Shown piece after piece: positions 1 to 6,500 of a stretch of DNA of 6,913 bases; the stretch's first letter is position 1; each line of letters opens with the position of its first letter. The position numbers and the translations under genes were made by a program. The notes under the pieces were generated by a model. That model saw nothing but the letters and a program-made list of their open reading frames with translations, was not told the DNA's origin and searched no databases. The stretch comes from Chloroflexota bacterium (GTDB lineage: Bacteria; Chloroflexota; Limnocylindria; Limnocylindrales; CSP1-4), in NCBI GenBank assembly GCA_013813905.1, contig JACCQX010000176.1, forward strand, positions 1 through 6,913. The letters run 5' to 3'.

Positions 1-1
1 G

Positions 2-760
2 CCCGGCTGCCTGCCGGGTGAGGCCTGCGGCGGGCCGCCGCCCACACCTCCGCCGGTCAGCGGCGACAGAACGCCCGATCCGGCCGCCACCGCGCCCGCG
101 GCGACGGGGGAGCCGACGGCACCGGCCACGGTCGCGCCGAGTCCGGCAGCCACCCTCGTCGCCACACCCGCGCCCACGGCCTCACCGACACCTCCCCCGG
201 TCACAGGAGACCTGCCGGCCCCGATGCCGGTCGACCCGGCCGTGCCGGCGCTGCGGACGTGGCCGGTGCACAACGGCCTGAGCGGCACCTATCAGCTCTT
301 CTATCCGCCGTACCTGTCGCCCAGTGTCCGGCCCGATGGATCGGTCGTGTTCGGCGCGGGCATCGCCGCCCACGATGTGGAGGTGGCGATCCGGGTGAAC
401 ACCGCCGCTGCATCCACCTCGCCCAACGACCTGCTGGAGCAGATGGTGGAGGACTTCCGCGGCCGCATCTCTTCCATGGTGCTCGATGATGGGCCGGAGT
501 CGCGCATCCATCGACCCTCCATCGGTCACCTGCCGGCCGTCGCGCGCACGTACCGGGGCGATCTGGGTACGGCGGGCTCCGTGCGCCCCGTGGCGCTCGT
601 CGTGATGGCGGCCACGGACGGCCGGGCGACGGTGGCCATCAACGTGCTGGTCATCGACCCCGACGCGGTGCTGCCCGGCGCGGAGAAGCGTTGGTTCCGG
701 CTGGCGGGCAGCGTGATCGATCCCATCCTCAAGCGCTTCGAGTGGGGCAGCGGCTCATGA
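2..760 (+). CDS. C-terminal part of an unrecognised protein with Pro/Ala/Thr-rich linker
   Basis: The frame is open from the left edge to the TGA at 758-760, giving 252 residues of a gene whose start lies outside the window. The visible N-terminal part has two Cys five residues apart (GCLPGEACGG), which could be the end of a zinc ribbon or a lipoprotein-like segment, but too little is present to say. About 60 residues rich in Pro, Ala and Thr follow, typical of a flexible linker in exported or membrane-anchored proteins. From about residue 80 (YQLFYPPYLSPSV and onward) the composition is that of a folded alpha/beta domain of about 165 residues that ends at FEWGSGS. I do not recognise the family. 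An internal ATG at 224 is in frame, but the linker upstream is clearly coding-like, so it is not the start. The stop overlaps the start of the S53 protease gene, so the two are probably cotranscribed and translationally coupled. Confidence 0.75.
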   Translation, partial: PGCLPGEACGGPPPTPPPVSGDRTPDPAATAPAATGEPTAPATVAPSPAATLVATPAPTASPTPPPVTGDLPAPMPVDPAVPALRTWPVHNGLSGTYQLFYPPYLSPSVRPDGSVVFGAGIAAHDVEVAIRVNTAAASTSPNDLLEQMVEDFRGRISSMVLDDGPESRIHRPSIGHLPAVARTYRGDLGTAGSVRPVALVVMAATDGRATVAINVLVIDPDAVLPGAEKRWFRLAGSVIDPILKRFEWGSGS

Positions 761-2511
761 GCGGCCGCTGGCATCGCCGGCTCGGAGCGCCGATCTCTCT
801 GGGCGTCTTGTTTGCGGTGGCCGGGTCGCTGGTCTCCTCCTGGCCGGGGGCCGGACCGGTCGTACGGCCCGCCTCGGTCGATGTCAGCATCGCGGGACGA
901 CACGCCGGCGGGGCACCGGTGCAGGAGGAGAGGACCATGCGGCTCGGTCCCAGCGATCCCGACCGGGTGGTCGATCTTCAGGTCGTCCTGCGACAGCCGC
1001 ACCGGGCGGAGCTGGAGGCATTCCTCGGCGACGTGGCCGACCCGACCTCGCCCGAGTTCCACCGCTACCTGGCTCCGGAGGCCTTCGGGGAGCGCTTCGG
1101 GTTGCCGGATGAGGCGATCGACTCGGTCGTGGCCTGGCTGGAGACGGCCGGCCTGCAGGTGGTCCGCCGCGATGCCGGCCGGACGTTCCTGGCCGCACGC
1201 GGACGAGTGGCCGACGTGAACGCCCTGTTCCAGATCGAGCTGGTCGATCACCGGGACACGGAGCTCGGCCGCTATCGCGTCCCGGACGCCGAGCCGCGCG
1301 TCCCCGCAGCGCTCCAGGACTTCGTGCGGGGCATCGCCGGCCTGGACACCACGCCGGTCATCCGTCCGATGTATGCGCCGCCCGTGTTCGCCGACGTGCC
1401 CCTCGGCGGGCTGCTGCCGCGTGACGGTGCCCTGGCCTACGACTACGCGCCCCTGCACGACGCGGGCATCACCGGCGAGGGCCAGACGGTGGCCATCGTC
1501 TCCTTCGACACGTTCCTGGACAGCGACGTGGCGGCTTTCGATGCAGTGGCCGGCATCAGCGGGCCGCCGGTCGAGCGTCGCCCCGTGCCCGAGGACTACG
1601 AACCCGTGCTTGGCGACGGCAGCGTGGAGGTGAACCTGGACATCGACGTCATCCGCGCCATCGCGCCGGCGGCGCAGATCATCGACTACGAGGCGGACAA
1701 CAACTCCAGCGGTTTCGCCGATGTCTTCGCGGCCATCCTGGACGACGGACGGGCGGACATCGTCTCGGTCTCGTGGGGCGTGTGCGAGGTCGACGCACCG
1801 CCGATCTCCCGGATCCTCATCGACCTCGAGCTGGAGCGGGCCTTCGCGCAGGGCGTCAGCATCTTCGCCTCGAGCGGCGACACCGGCGTCTTCAGTTGCG
1901 CTCACCGCCGCGACGATGACGATGAGCGCGTCTCCGGCGTGTACCCCAGCACCAGTCCGCAGGCGATCTCCGTGGGCGGCACGTTCCTGTGGGTGCGCGA
2001 GGACGGCACCTACCTGCGCGAGGCGGCCTGGGAGGAACCCTTCGGCAAGGTGGCCACCGGTGGGGGTCCCAGCGGCTCCTACGAACGACCGGAGTGGCAG
2101 GTGGCTCCTGGCGTGGACACCTCGCCGGGTGCGCTGCGCCAGACCCCGGACGTGGCCGGGCCCGCTGACGGCGAGAGTGGTTACGTGATGGTGCACACGC
2201 CGGTGGGCGAGACGGAACCCGTACGAGGCACGGCCTCCGGCACCAGCGCGGCGGCGCCCTTCTGGGCGGCGAGCATGATCCTGGTGCGACAGCTGGCGGA
2301 GCAGGAAGGCGTGTTACCGCTGGGCACGCTCGGACCCACGCTCTACGAACTCGCTGCGCAGCAGTCCGACCCGCTGCCCTTCCACGACGTTGCGCTGGGC
2401 GGCAACCTGCGCGACGACGCCGCGCCCGGCTGGGATGCTGCCACCGGTCTCGGGTCACCCGATGTCACGGCCCTGGCCCGCGCCATGATTGAGCTGCTCC
2501 GCTCCCGCTGA
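757..2511 (+). CDS. Exported S53 family serine-carboxyl peptidase (sedolisin/kumamolisin type) with pro-domain
   Basis: The 584-residue product is a complete pro-enzyme of an endopeptidase family that is usually secreted and active at acid pH. Residues 1-30 have a basic start (MSGRWHRR) and a hydrophobic stretch (about 13-27), consistent with a signal peptide or anchor; no lipobox is seen. Residues about 69-200 match the pro-kumamolisin activation domain (DPTSPEFHRYLAPEAFGERF, AWLETAGLQV). The catalytic domain starts near 219. Its key residues are Glu291 and Asp295 (EVNLD), the oxyanion Asp375 (SSGDTG) and the nucleophile Ser497 in SGTSAAAP. Asp544 and Asp560 (FHDV, GWDAATGLGSP) fit the C-terminal calcium site. 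I chose the ATG at 757 because it gives the ATGA overlap with the upstream gene and begins directly before the signal-like segment; a longer TTG start at 691 would overlap the upstream gene by 70 bases and add no conserved sequence. The natural substrate is unknown. Confidence 0.95.
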   Translation: MSGRWHRRLGAPISLGVLFAVAGSLVSSWPGAGPVVRPASVDVSIAGRHAGGAPVQEERTMRLGPSDPDRVVDLQVVLRQPHRAELEAFLGDVADPTSPEFHRYLAPEAFGERFGLPDEAIDSVVAWLETAGLQVVRRDAGRTFLAARGRVADVNALFQIELVDHRDTELGRYRVPDAEPRVPAALQDFVRGIAGLDTTPVIRPMYAPPVFADVPLGGLLPRDGALAYDYAPLHDAGITGEGQTVAIVSFDTFLDSDVAAFDAVAGISGPPVERRPVPEDYEPVLGDGSVEVNLDIDVIRAIAPAAQIIDYEADNNSSGFADVFAAILDDGRADIVSVSWGVCEVDAPPISRILIDLELERAFAQGVSIFASSGDTGVFSCAHRRDDDDERVSGVYPSTSPQAISVGGTFLWVREDGTYLREAAWEEPFGKVATGGGPSGSYERPEWQVAPGVDTSPGALRQTPDVAGPADGESGYVMVHTPVGETEPVRGTASGTSAAAPFWAASMILVRQLAEQEGVLPLGTLGPTLYELAAQQSDPLPFHDVALGGNLRDDAAPGWDAATGLGSPDVTALARAMIELLRSR

Positions 2512-2545
2512 GGCCCTCCGCCGCACTTCTTACTTTGCGAGGGCC
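2512..2545. terminator. Weak hairpin between convergent genes
   Basis: GGCCCTC (2512-2518) and GAGGGCC (2539-2545) form a perfect 7-bp stem around a 20-base loop, directly after the stop of the protease gene. The stop of the convergent toxin pseudogene (2530-2532) lies in the loop. Only 18 bases separate the two reading frames, so a shared terminator would have to be here. There is no clear T-tract on either strand and the loop is large, so this is a weak candidate. Confidence 0.3.
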
Positions 2546-2849
2546 GCTCGGAGACGCTCCTTGAGTTGCTTCATCATCGTGTCGCTGTAGATCTCTTTCC
2601 GGTCCGCCACGCGGACGACCAAGACGCGTAGCTCCTGATCGAACACCTGGTAGAGGATCCGCCGGTCGCTTGGCGGACACGATGGATCCGCTCCTTCGGC
2701 GCGCCCGATAACACGTCGCAGCCGATCGGACGTGGATCATCTGCCAGGTCGTTGATCCGCTTGCGGACCGACTTCTGTTGGGGACGGGGTATCCCCTTGA
2801 TCTCGCGTAGCGCGGATGGAAGGATCTTGATCCGGTACCGATGGGCCAT
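2530..2849 (-). pseudogene. RelE/ParE superfamily toxin, frameshifted
   Basis: Starting from the ATG at 2849 the first 60 codons read as a typical RelE-like toxin (PSALREIKGIPRPQQ, INDLADDPRPIGC, LSGAPKERIHRVRQ). The frame then leaves the family and stops at 2574. One frame over, the family sequence resumes at once: DRRILYQVFDQELRVLVVRV, then ADRKEIYSDTMMKQL, ending at a TAA at 2532-2530. Adding one G near 2669 restores GDRRILYQV and gives 106 residues, so a single-base deletion explains the break. The rejoined C-terminus keeps the Arg-rich and Tyr positions (VRVADRKEIYS) that resemble the RelE mRNA-cleavage site. The gene starts 6 bases after the antitoxin stop, as expected for a toxin-antitoxin operon; no strong ribosome binding site is seen. 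Alternatives are a sequencing or assembly error, or less likely a programmed frameshift. Confidence 0.85.
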
Positions 2850-2855
2850 CGACGG

Positions 2856-3116
2856 TCAGTCGAGTTCGCCCTGTGCGTCTTTCCAGTCCAGCGCCTCGCT
2901 GTTTGCTGGATCGGCCAGCGCCGCACGCGCGGCCATCAGGTCGAGTTCGTCATCGAGCAGCTCAAGCAGTGCCACATCGGACACCGGCACGATAGCGGCA
3001 AGCTTCCGGCCGCGGCGCGAGATGATCACACGGTCCTTCCCGTAGGCGACTCTGTTGACGAGTTCGGCGAAATCGTCACGTGCATCCGTCACGCTGATGG
3101 CCTTGGTGGCAGGCAT
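2856..3116 (-). CDS. Phd/YefM family antitoxin
   Basis: The 86-residue product has the Phd/YefM layout. An N-terminal DNA-binding and dimerisation part occupies about residues 6-50 (ISVTDARDDFAELVNRV, VIISRRGRKLAAIVPVSD). An acidic, helical C-terminal tail follows (LLDDELDLMAARAAL to DAQGELD), which in this family wraps the toxin. The start at 3116 has a GGAGA ribosome binding site (3126-3122) five bases upstream. The gene precedes and is closely spaced from the RelE-like toxin pseudogene. It is likely autorepressed, through the repeated GTAC sites just upstream. The reading frame is intact although the toxin is broken, so it may be an orphan antitoxin in this strain. Confidence 0.93.
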   Translation of the reverse strand: MPATKAISVTDARDDFAELVNRVAYGKDRVIISRRGRKLAAIVPVSDVALLELLDDELDLMAARAALADPANSEALDWKDAQGELD

Positions 3117-3125
3117 GGTCGTCTC

Positions 3126-3152
3126 CGTACGCTATGTACTAAACGTACGCTT
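3126..3152. promoter_or_regulatory. Probable antitoxin operator: three 9-bp GTAC repeats
   Basis: Three consecutive 9-base units read CGTACGCTA, TGTACTAAA and CGTACGCTT on the plus strand, placing palindromic GTAC cores at 3127, 3136 and 3145. The outer two units share CGTACGCT. The array overlaps the predicted -10 box and reaches the ribosome binding site of the antitoxin gene, the right place for autorepression. The TGTAC core resembles the TGTACA core described for the E. coli YefM-YoeB operator. Use as an operator is inferred. Confidence 0.6.
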
Positions 3153-3170
3153 TGGAGCATGTGCTGTCAA
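3142..3170 (-). promoter_or_regulatory. Promoter of the toxin-antitoxin operon
   Basis: On the minus strand a perfect TTGACA (3170-3165) is followed after exactly 17 bases by TACGTT (3147-3142), which keeps the most conserved first, second and last bases of the -10 box. Transcription would begin near 3135, about 20 bases before the antitoxin ATG. The -10 box lies inside the repeated GTAC array. Confidence 0.6.
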
Positions 3171-3185
3171 GCGAGTAGAGGGCGG

Positions 3186-3506
3186 CTACTTGCGCTGGTG
3201 TCCCTGTGGATCCCTGGCTTCGTGCTCGGGGGAGCGTTCCCCCGACTCGGTCGCCCCGCCGGTACCGGCGCCGGTCAGGCGGGTCTCGCCGGCGGTCGCT
3301 TCGGTCGGTGCATCCGACTGTGTGGCGTCGGCGCTCTCGAGGGTCTGGGCCTGAGCCTGGTTCTCCTCCAAGGTCCGGAAGTTGTCCTGTCGACGTGGGC
3401 TGGTACGGCCCTTGCCGCGCGCCTGCTCGCGCCGTTGCGCGCGGTTCAGCGGCGGATCGGCTTCATCGAGTGCGGCGCCGTCCTGGTCCGCCTCGGGATC
3501 GGTCAT
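3186..3506 (-). CDS. Small charged, probably disordered protein of unknown function
   Basis: This 106-residue product begins at an ATG (3506) with a strong ribosome binding site, GAGGAGGG, four bases upstream. It is acidic at the N-terminus (MTDPEADQDGAALDEADPPL), then has a basic patch (NRAQRREQARGKGRTSPRRQ), then a Gln/Glu/Ala/Thr/Gly-rich tail that ends QGHQRK. No hydrophobic core, membrane segment or known domain is apparent. The basic patch could bind nucleic acid, but that is a guess. The minus-strand frame stays open far upstream across dnaE2 only because of GC-rich shadowing; the ribosome binding site and the change in composition mark 3506 as the start. It is divergent from dnaE2 and shares an 87-base intergenic region holding a LexA-type box, so it could be damage-inducible. 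The next promoter on the same strand begins within 20 bases of its stop. Confidence 0.7.
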   Translation of the reverse strand: MTDPEADQDGAALDEADPPLNRAQRREQARGKGRTSPRRQDNFRTLEENQAQAQTLESADATQSDAPTEATAGETRLTGAGTGGATESGERSPEHEARDPQGHQRK

Positions 3507-3537
3507 CGTGCCCTCCTCGTCTGCGTGGGAGGACGCG

Positions 3538-3566
3538 ATGGTACTGCCTGCATGACCCTGAACCAA
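3538..3566 (-). promoter_or_regulatory. Possible promoter of the small divergent gene
   Basis: On the minus strand TTGGTT (3566-3561) and TACCAT (3543-3538) are 17 bases apart, matching the consensus at 3 and 4 of 6 positions. Transcription would begin near 3531, leaving a leader of about 25 bases that contains the strong ribosome binding site. The LexA-type box begins one base beyond the -35 hexamer, so a bound repressor could also affect this promoter. Confidence 0.4.
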
Positions 3567-3586
3567 GAGAACGTCTGTTCTATCAT
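3558..3586 (+). promoter_or_regulatory. Probable dnaE2 promoter, possibly leaderless
   Basis: TATCAT (3581-3586) matches the -10 consensus at 5 of 6 positions. A weak -35-like CTGAAC (3558-3563) lies 17 bases upstream. The expected transcription start is about 3593, at or one base from the ATG at 3594, which would make the mRNA leaderless. This agrees with the absence of a properly spaced ribosome binding site (the only GAGG ends two bases before the ATG). The LexA box fills most of the spacer and overlaps the first base of the -10. Confidence 0.55.
3568..3581. promoter_or_regulatory. LexA SOS box (GAAC-N4-GTTC type)
   Basis: AGAACGTCTGTTCT is a palindrome with five-base arms (AGAAC/GTTCT) around GTCT. 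It matches the GAAC-N4-GTTC core of LexA sites known in Gram-positive bacteria. It lies 12 bases before the dnaE2 ATG and touches the -10-like hexamer. DnaE2 is a classic SOS-regulon polymerase, so position and gene identity support each other. Confidence 0.8.
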
Positions 3587-3593
3587 CGAGGGC

Positions 3594-6500
3594 ATGGCGA
3601 CCCGCTACGCCGAACTCCACGGCCACTCGAACTTTTCCTTCCTGGACGGCGCTTCGGGCGCGGACGATCTGGTCGAGCGAGCCGTGGAGCTGGGCCTTTC
3701 CGCCCTTGCCGTGACCGACCATCAGGGCCTCTACGGCGCGGTCCGGTTCTCCTCCGCCGCAGCAGAAGCCGGCCTGCACGCGGTCATCGGCATGGAGATC
3801 GAGCTGCTCGACACAGCCGTGCCCGGCGCGGCGTGGCAGGAAACGGGCGGTACGGCGAGTTCCGGCGTCCCCACGCGGCCGCGGGCCGAAAGGAGGAGAG
3901 TGCCTGCTCGCCGGGCACCCAAGCGCGAGGATCTGCGCGGCGTTCGGACGCGGGAGCTGGGGCAGCACCTCGTGCTGCTGGCCAAGGATGGCGCGGGATA
4001 CTCCAGCCTCTGTCGCATCGCCAGCGCGGCGCACCTGGCGGGCACCAAGGGCGTGCCGCGCTTCACGCACGATCTGCTGGCACAGCACGCCGACGGCCTC
4101 ATCGCGCTGACCGGCTGCCGCCACGGGGAGATCCCACGACGTTTGCTGGCCGGCGATCGGCAGGGCGCAGCGGCCGCTGCCCGCCGTCTGGCCGGGCTGT
4201 TCGGGTCGAAGGGCTCCGAGAGCGCTGGGTCGAACCTCCTGGTCGAGCTCCAGCACCATCTCCTGCCCGACGACGACTGGCTGGTGGCCGAGCTGGTGCG
4301 CCTGGCCGAGGAGATCAGGCTGCCGGTCGTGGTCACCAACGACGTGCACTACGCGCGGCCGGAGGACCGGGAGCTCCAGGACGTGCTGGTCGGCATCCGC
4401 CACGGCCTCACGCTCGACGAGAGCGCGCACCTCCGCCGTCCCAACGGCGAGTACCACCTGAAGTCGGAGGCTGAGCTGCGTGCGTTGCCGCCGGGACTGC
4501 CGGACGCCGATCCGAACGTCCGGCGCGCCTGGCAGTCGGGGATCTCCCTGGCGGGCGATGTGGCCGCTCGCTGCCACGTCGAGCTGGGCTTCGAGCGTTA
4601 CCGCTTTCCGGGCTATCCGGTGCCGCGCGGCGAGACGCCCTTCAGCTACCTGGAGACGCTCTGCCACGACGGTGCGCGCAGGCGCTACCAGCCCATGACC
4701 TCCCCCGTGGTGAAGCAGCTGGCGCACGAGCTCGACGTCATCGAACGCACCGGTCTGGCCGAGTTCTTCCTCATCTGCTGGGATCTGATGCGCTTCTGCG
4801 GTGAGCGTGGCATCCCGGCCCAGGGTCGCGGGAGCGCAGGGGATTCGGTGGTGGCCTACGTGCTGGGCATCACGCGCGTCGATCCCATCCGCCACCGGCT
4901 GCTCTTCGAGCGCTTCATCAACGAGGGCCGCACGTCCTACCCGGACGTGGATATCGACTTCGCCTCCTCTCGGCGCGAAGAGGTCATCCAGTACGTCTAC
5001 GAGCGCTACGGACCCGAGCACACGGGCATGGTCTGCAACGTGGTGACGTATCGGGCGCGCTCCGCGGTCCGCGAGGTGGGCTACGCGCTGGGCTTCCCGC
5101 GGCCGCTGGTCGACCGGGTGGCCAAGGCGCTCGAGACCTACGACTCGGTCATGGTCCGGCGCGACCTGGAGGCAGAGGGCGGCTTCGCGGAGTTCTTCCA
5201 GGCCGCAGGGGAGGGAACGGTCGGCGTCGGTGGGGATGGTGCCGGGAGGTCGGGGTCGTCGCCGGGCTCTTCACCGGCGGCCGGCAGGAGCCTGGCACGG
5301 GCCGTCGCCGAGTCGCTGCCGCAGGCCAACTCCGAGTCATTGCCACAGGCCGTGGCGGCGGCCGCTGCGACCGAGGCGTCGCGGATGGTGGGGGAGCGTG
5401 CCGCGGCGATGGGTTTCATCGACGGCATGGGCCAACTGGGGCACGGACGCGGCGGCCGGCTGGCGACCGGTGGTGCCGGCGAGCACGGCACCGGACGGAT
5501 GGCGCGGCGCGAGGACGAACGGCGCGTGGATAACGGCGGTCCGATCCGAGGTCCGAGTGCCGTGAGTGCCGCGGGTGCCGTGACGACCGGCGCCATCGTG
5601 CGGCTCTCCGATCGACTGATGCCGCGGACCGAGCTGCGCCGTGGTCCGTCGGACGACGAGGGCGGCCCCGGTGACACGCCGGTCAGCGTGCGCTGGCTGC
5701 GCGGCGAGGGCTCGGCCGGCGCCCGGGAGGCTGAGCTGACGGTCAGCGCGGAGGCTGGGCCGACGGTCCGGGCCACTCGCCGCATCAAGGCCAGCAGCGT
5801 GGGTTACGTGGAGCTCGATCCGCTGCCCCCGCCATCCCCCAGCCGCTCCACGGTCGGTCTCTCCCCTTGGGATCGATGGCTGGAGCTCTGCGCGCGCATC
5901 GACGGCTTCCCCCGGCATCTCTCGATCCACACCGGCGGGATGCTCATCACGGCCGCGCCGCTCGTGGATATCGCGCCGCTGGAGCGCGCTACCATGCCCG
6001 GCCGCGTGGTGGTGCAGTACGACAAGCGCGATGTCGAGACCATCAAGCTCATCAAGCTCGACCTGCTGGGCCTGCGCATGCTCTCGGCCATCGACGATGC
6101 CCTACGGGACATCTCGGTCGACTGCGCCGTCCACGTCGACCTGGATCGCCTGCCGGAGGACATCCCGGAGGTCTTCCGCATGATCCAGGCGGCTGATACG
6201 GTCGGTGTCTTCCAGATCGAGTCGCGGGCGCAGATGCAGACGCTGCCGCGCAGCCGGCCGGAGGACCTGGACGACCTGGTGGTGGAGGTGGCCATCATCC
6301 GACCCGGACCCATCCAGGGCAACGCGGTCCATCCCTACCTGCGCCGCAAGCAGGGCCTCGAGCCTGTGACCTACCTCCATCCCAGTCTGGAGCCGATCCT
6401 GAGCGAGACGCTGGGTGTGATCCTGTACCAGGAGCAGGTCATGAAGGTGGCCATCGACGTGGCCGGCTTCAGCGCCGCCGACTCGGACGGCTTCCGGCGG

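Larger units (their letters stand above)
5202..5864 (+). other. Low-complexity in-frame insertion in DnaE2
   Basis: Residues about 537-757 separate FAEFFQ from PWDRWLELCARIDGFPRH; in DnaE2 proteins as I know them this junction is only a few tens of residues long. The segment is rich in Gly, Ser, Ala, Arg and Pro, starts with a Gly/Ser stretch (GEGTVGVGGDGAGRSGSS), contains a short ESLPQA duplication, then a more ordered-looking, Val-rich part (about residues 700-745, with SVRWLRG, AELTVSAEAG, RIKASSVGYVEL) and a Pro-rich end (LPPPSPSRS). The frame is unbroken and the flanking motifs are intact. Intein end motifs are absent. The role is unknown. Confidence 0.75.

Noticed and set aside
18..281. 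Small plus-strand open frame rich in Arg and Pro at the left edge
   Set aside because: It is an out-of-frame reading of the Pro/Ala/Thr linker of the partial gene and lacks a ribosome binding site.
691..756. Upstream TTG start for the S53 protease gene
   Set aside because: It would overlap the preceding gene by 70 bases and add residues that mask the signal-like N-terminus. The ATG at 757 with its ATGA overlap is better.
526..2196. 556-codon minus-strand open frame antisense to the S53 protease gene
   Set aside because: The plus strand encodes a full, motif-complete protease. The antisense protein is Arg/His/Asp-rich shadow sequence without recognisable domains.
3507..5021. Long minus-strand open frame continuous with the small gene and antisense to dnaE2 (611 codons in total)
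   Set aside because: It mirrors the dnaE2 codons in GC-rich DNA and has no family resemblance. Only the part after the strong ribosome binding site at 3511-3518 looks like a gene.
5202..5864. Intein in DnaE2
   Set aside because: DnaE is a common intein host, but the insertion has no Cys or Ser splice start with the usual block A context and no C-terminal His-Asn followed by Cys, Ser or Thr. It also does not sit at a catalytic motif.
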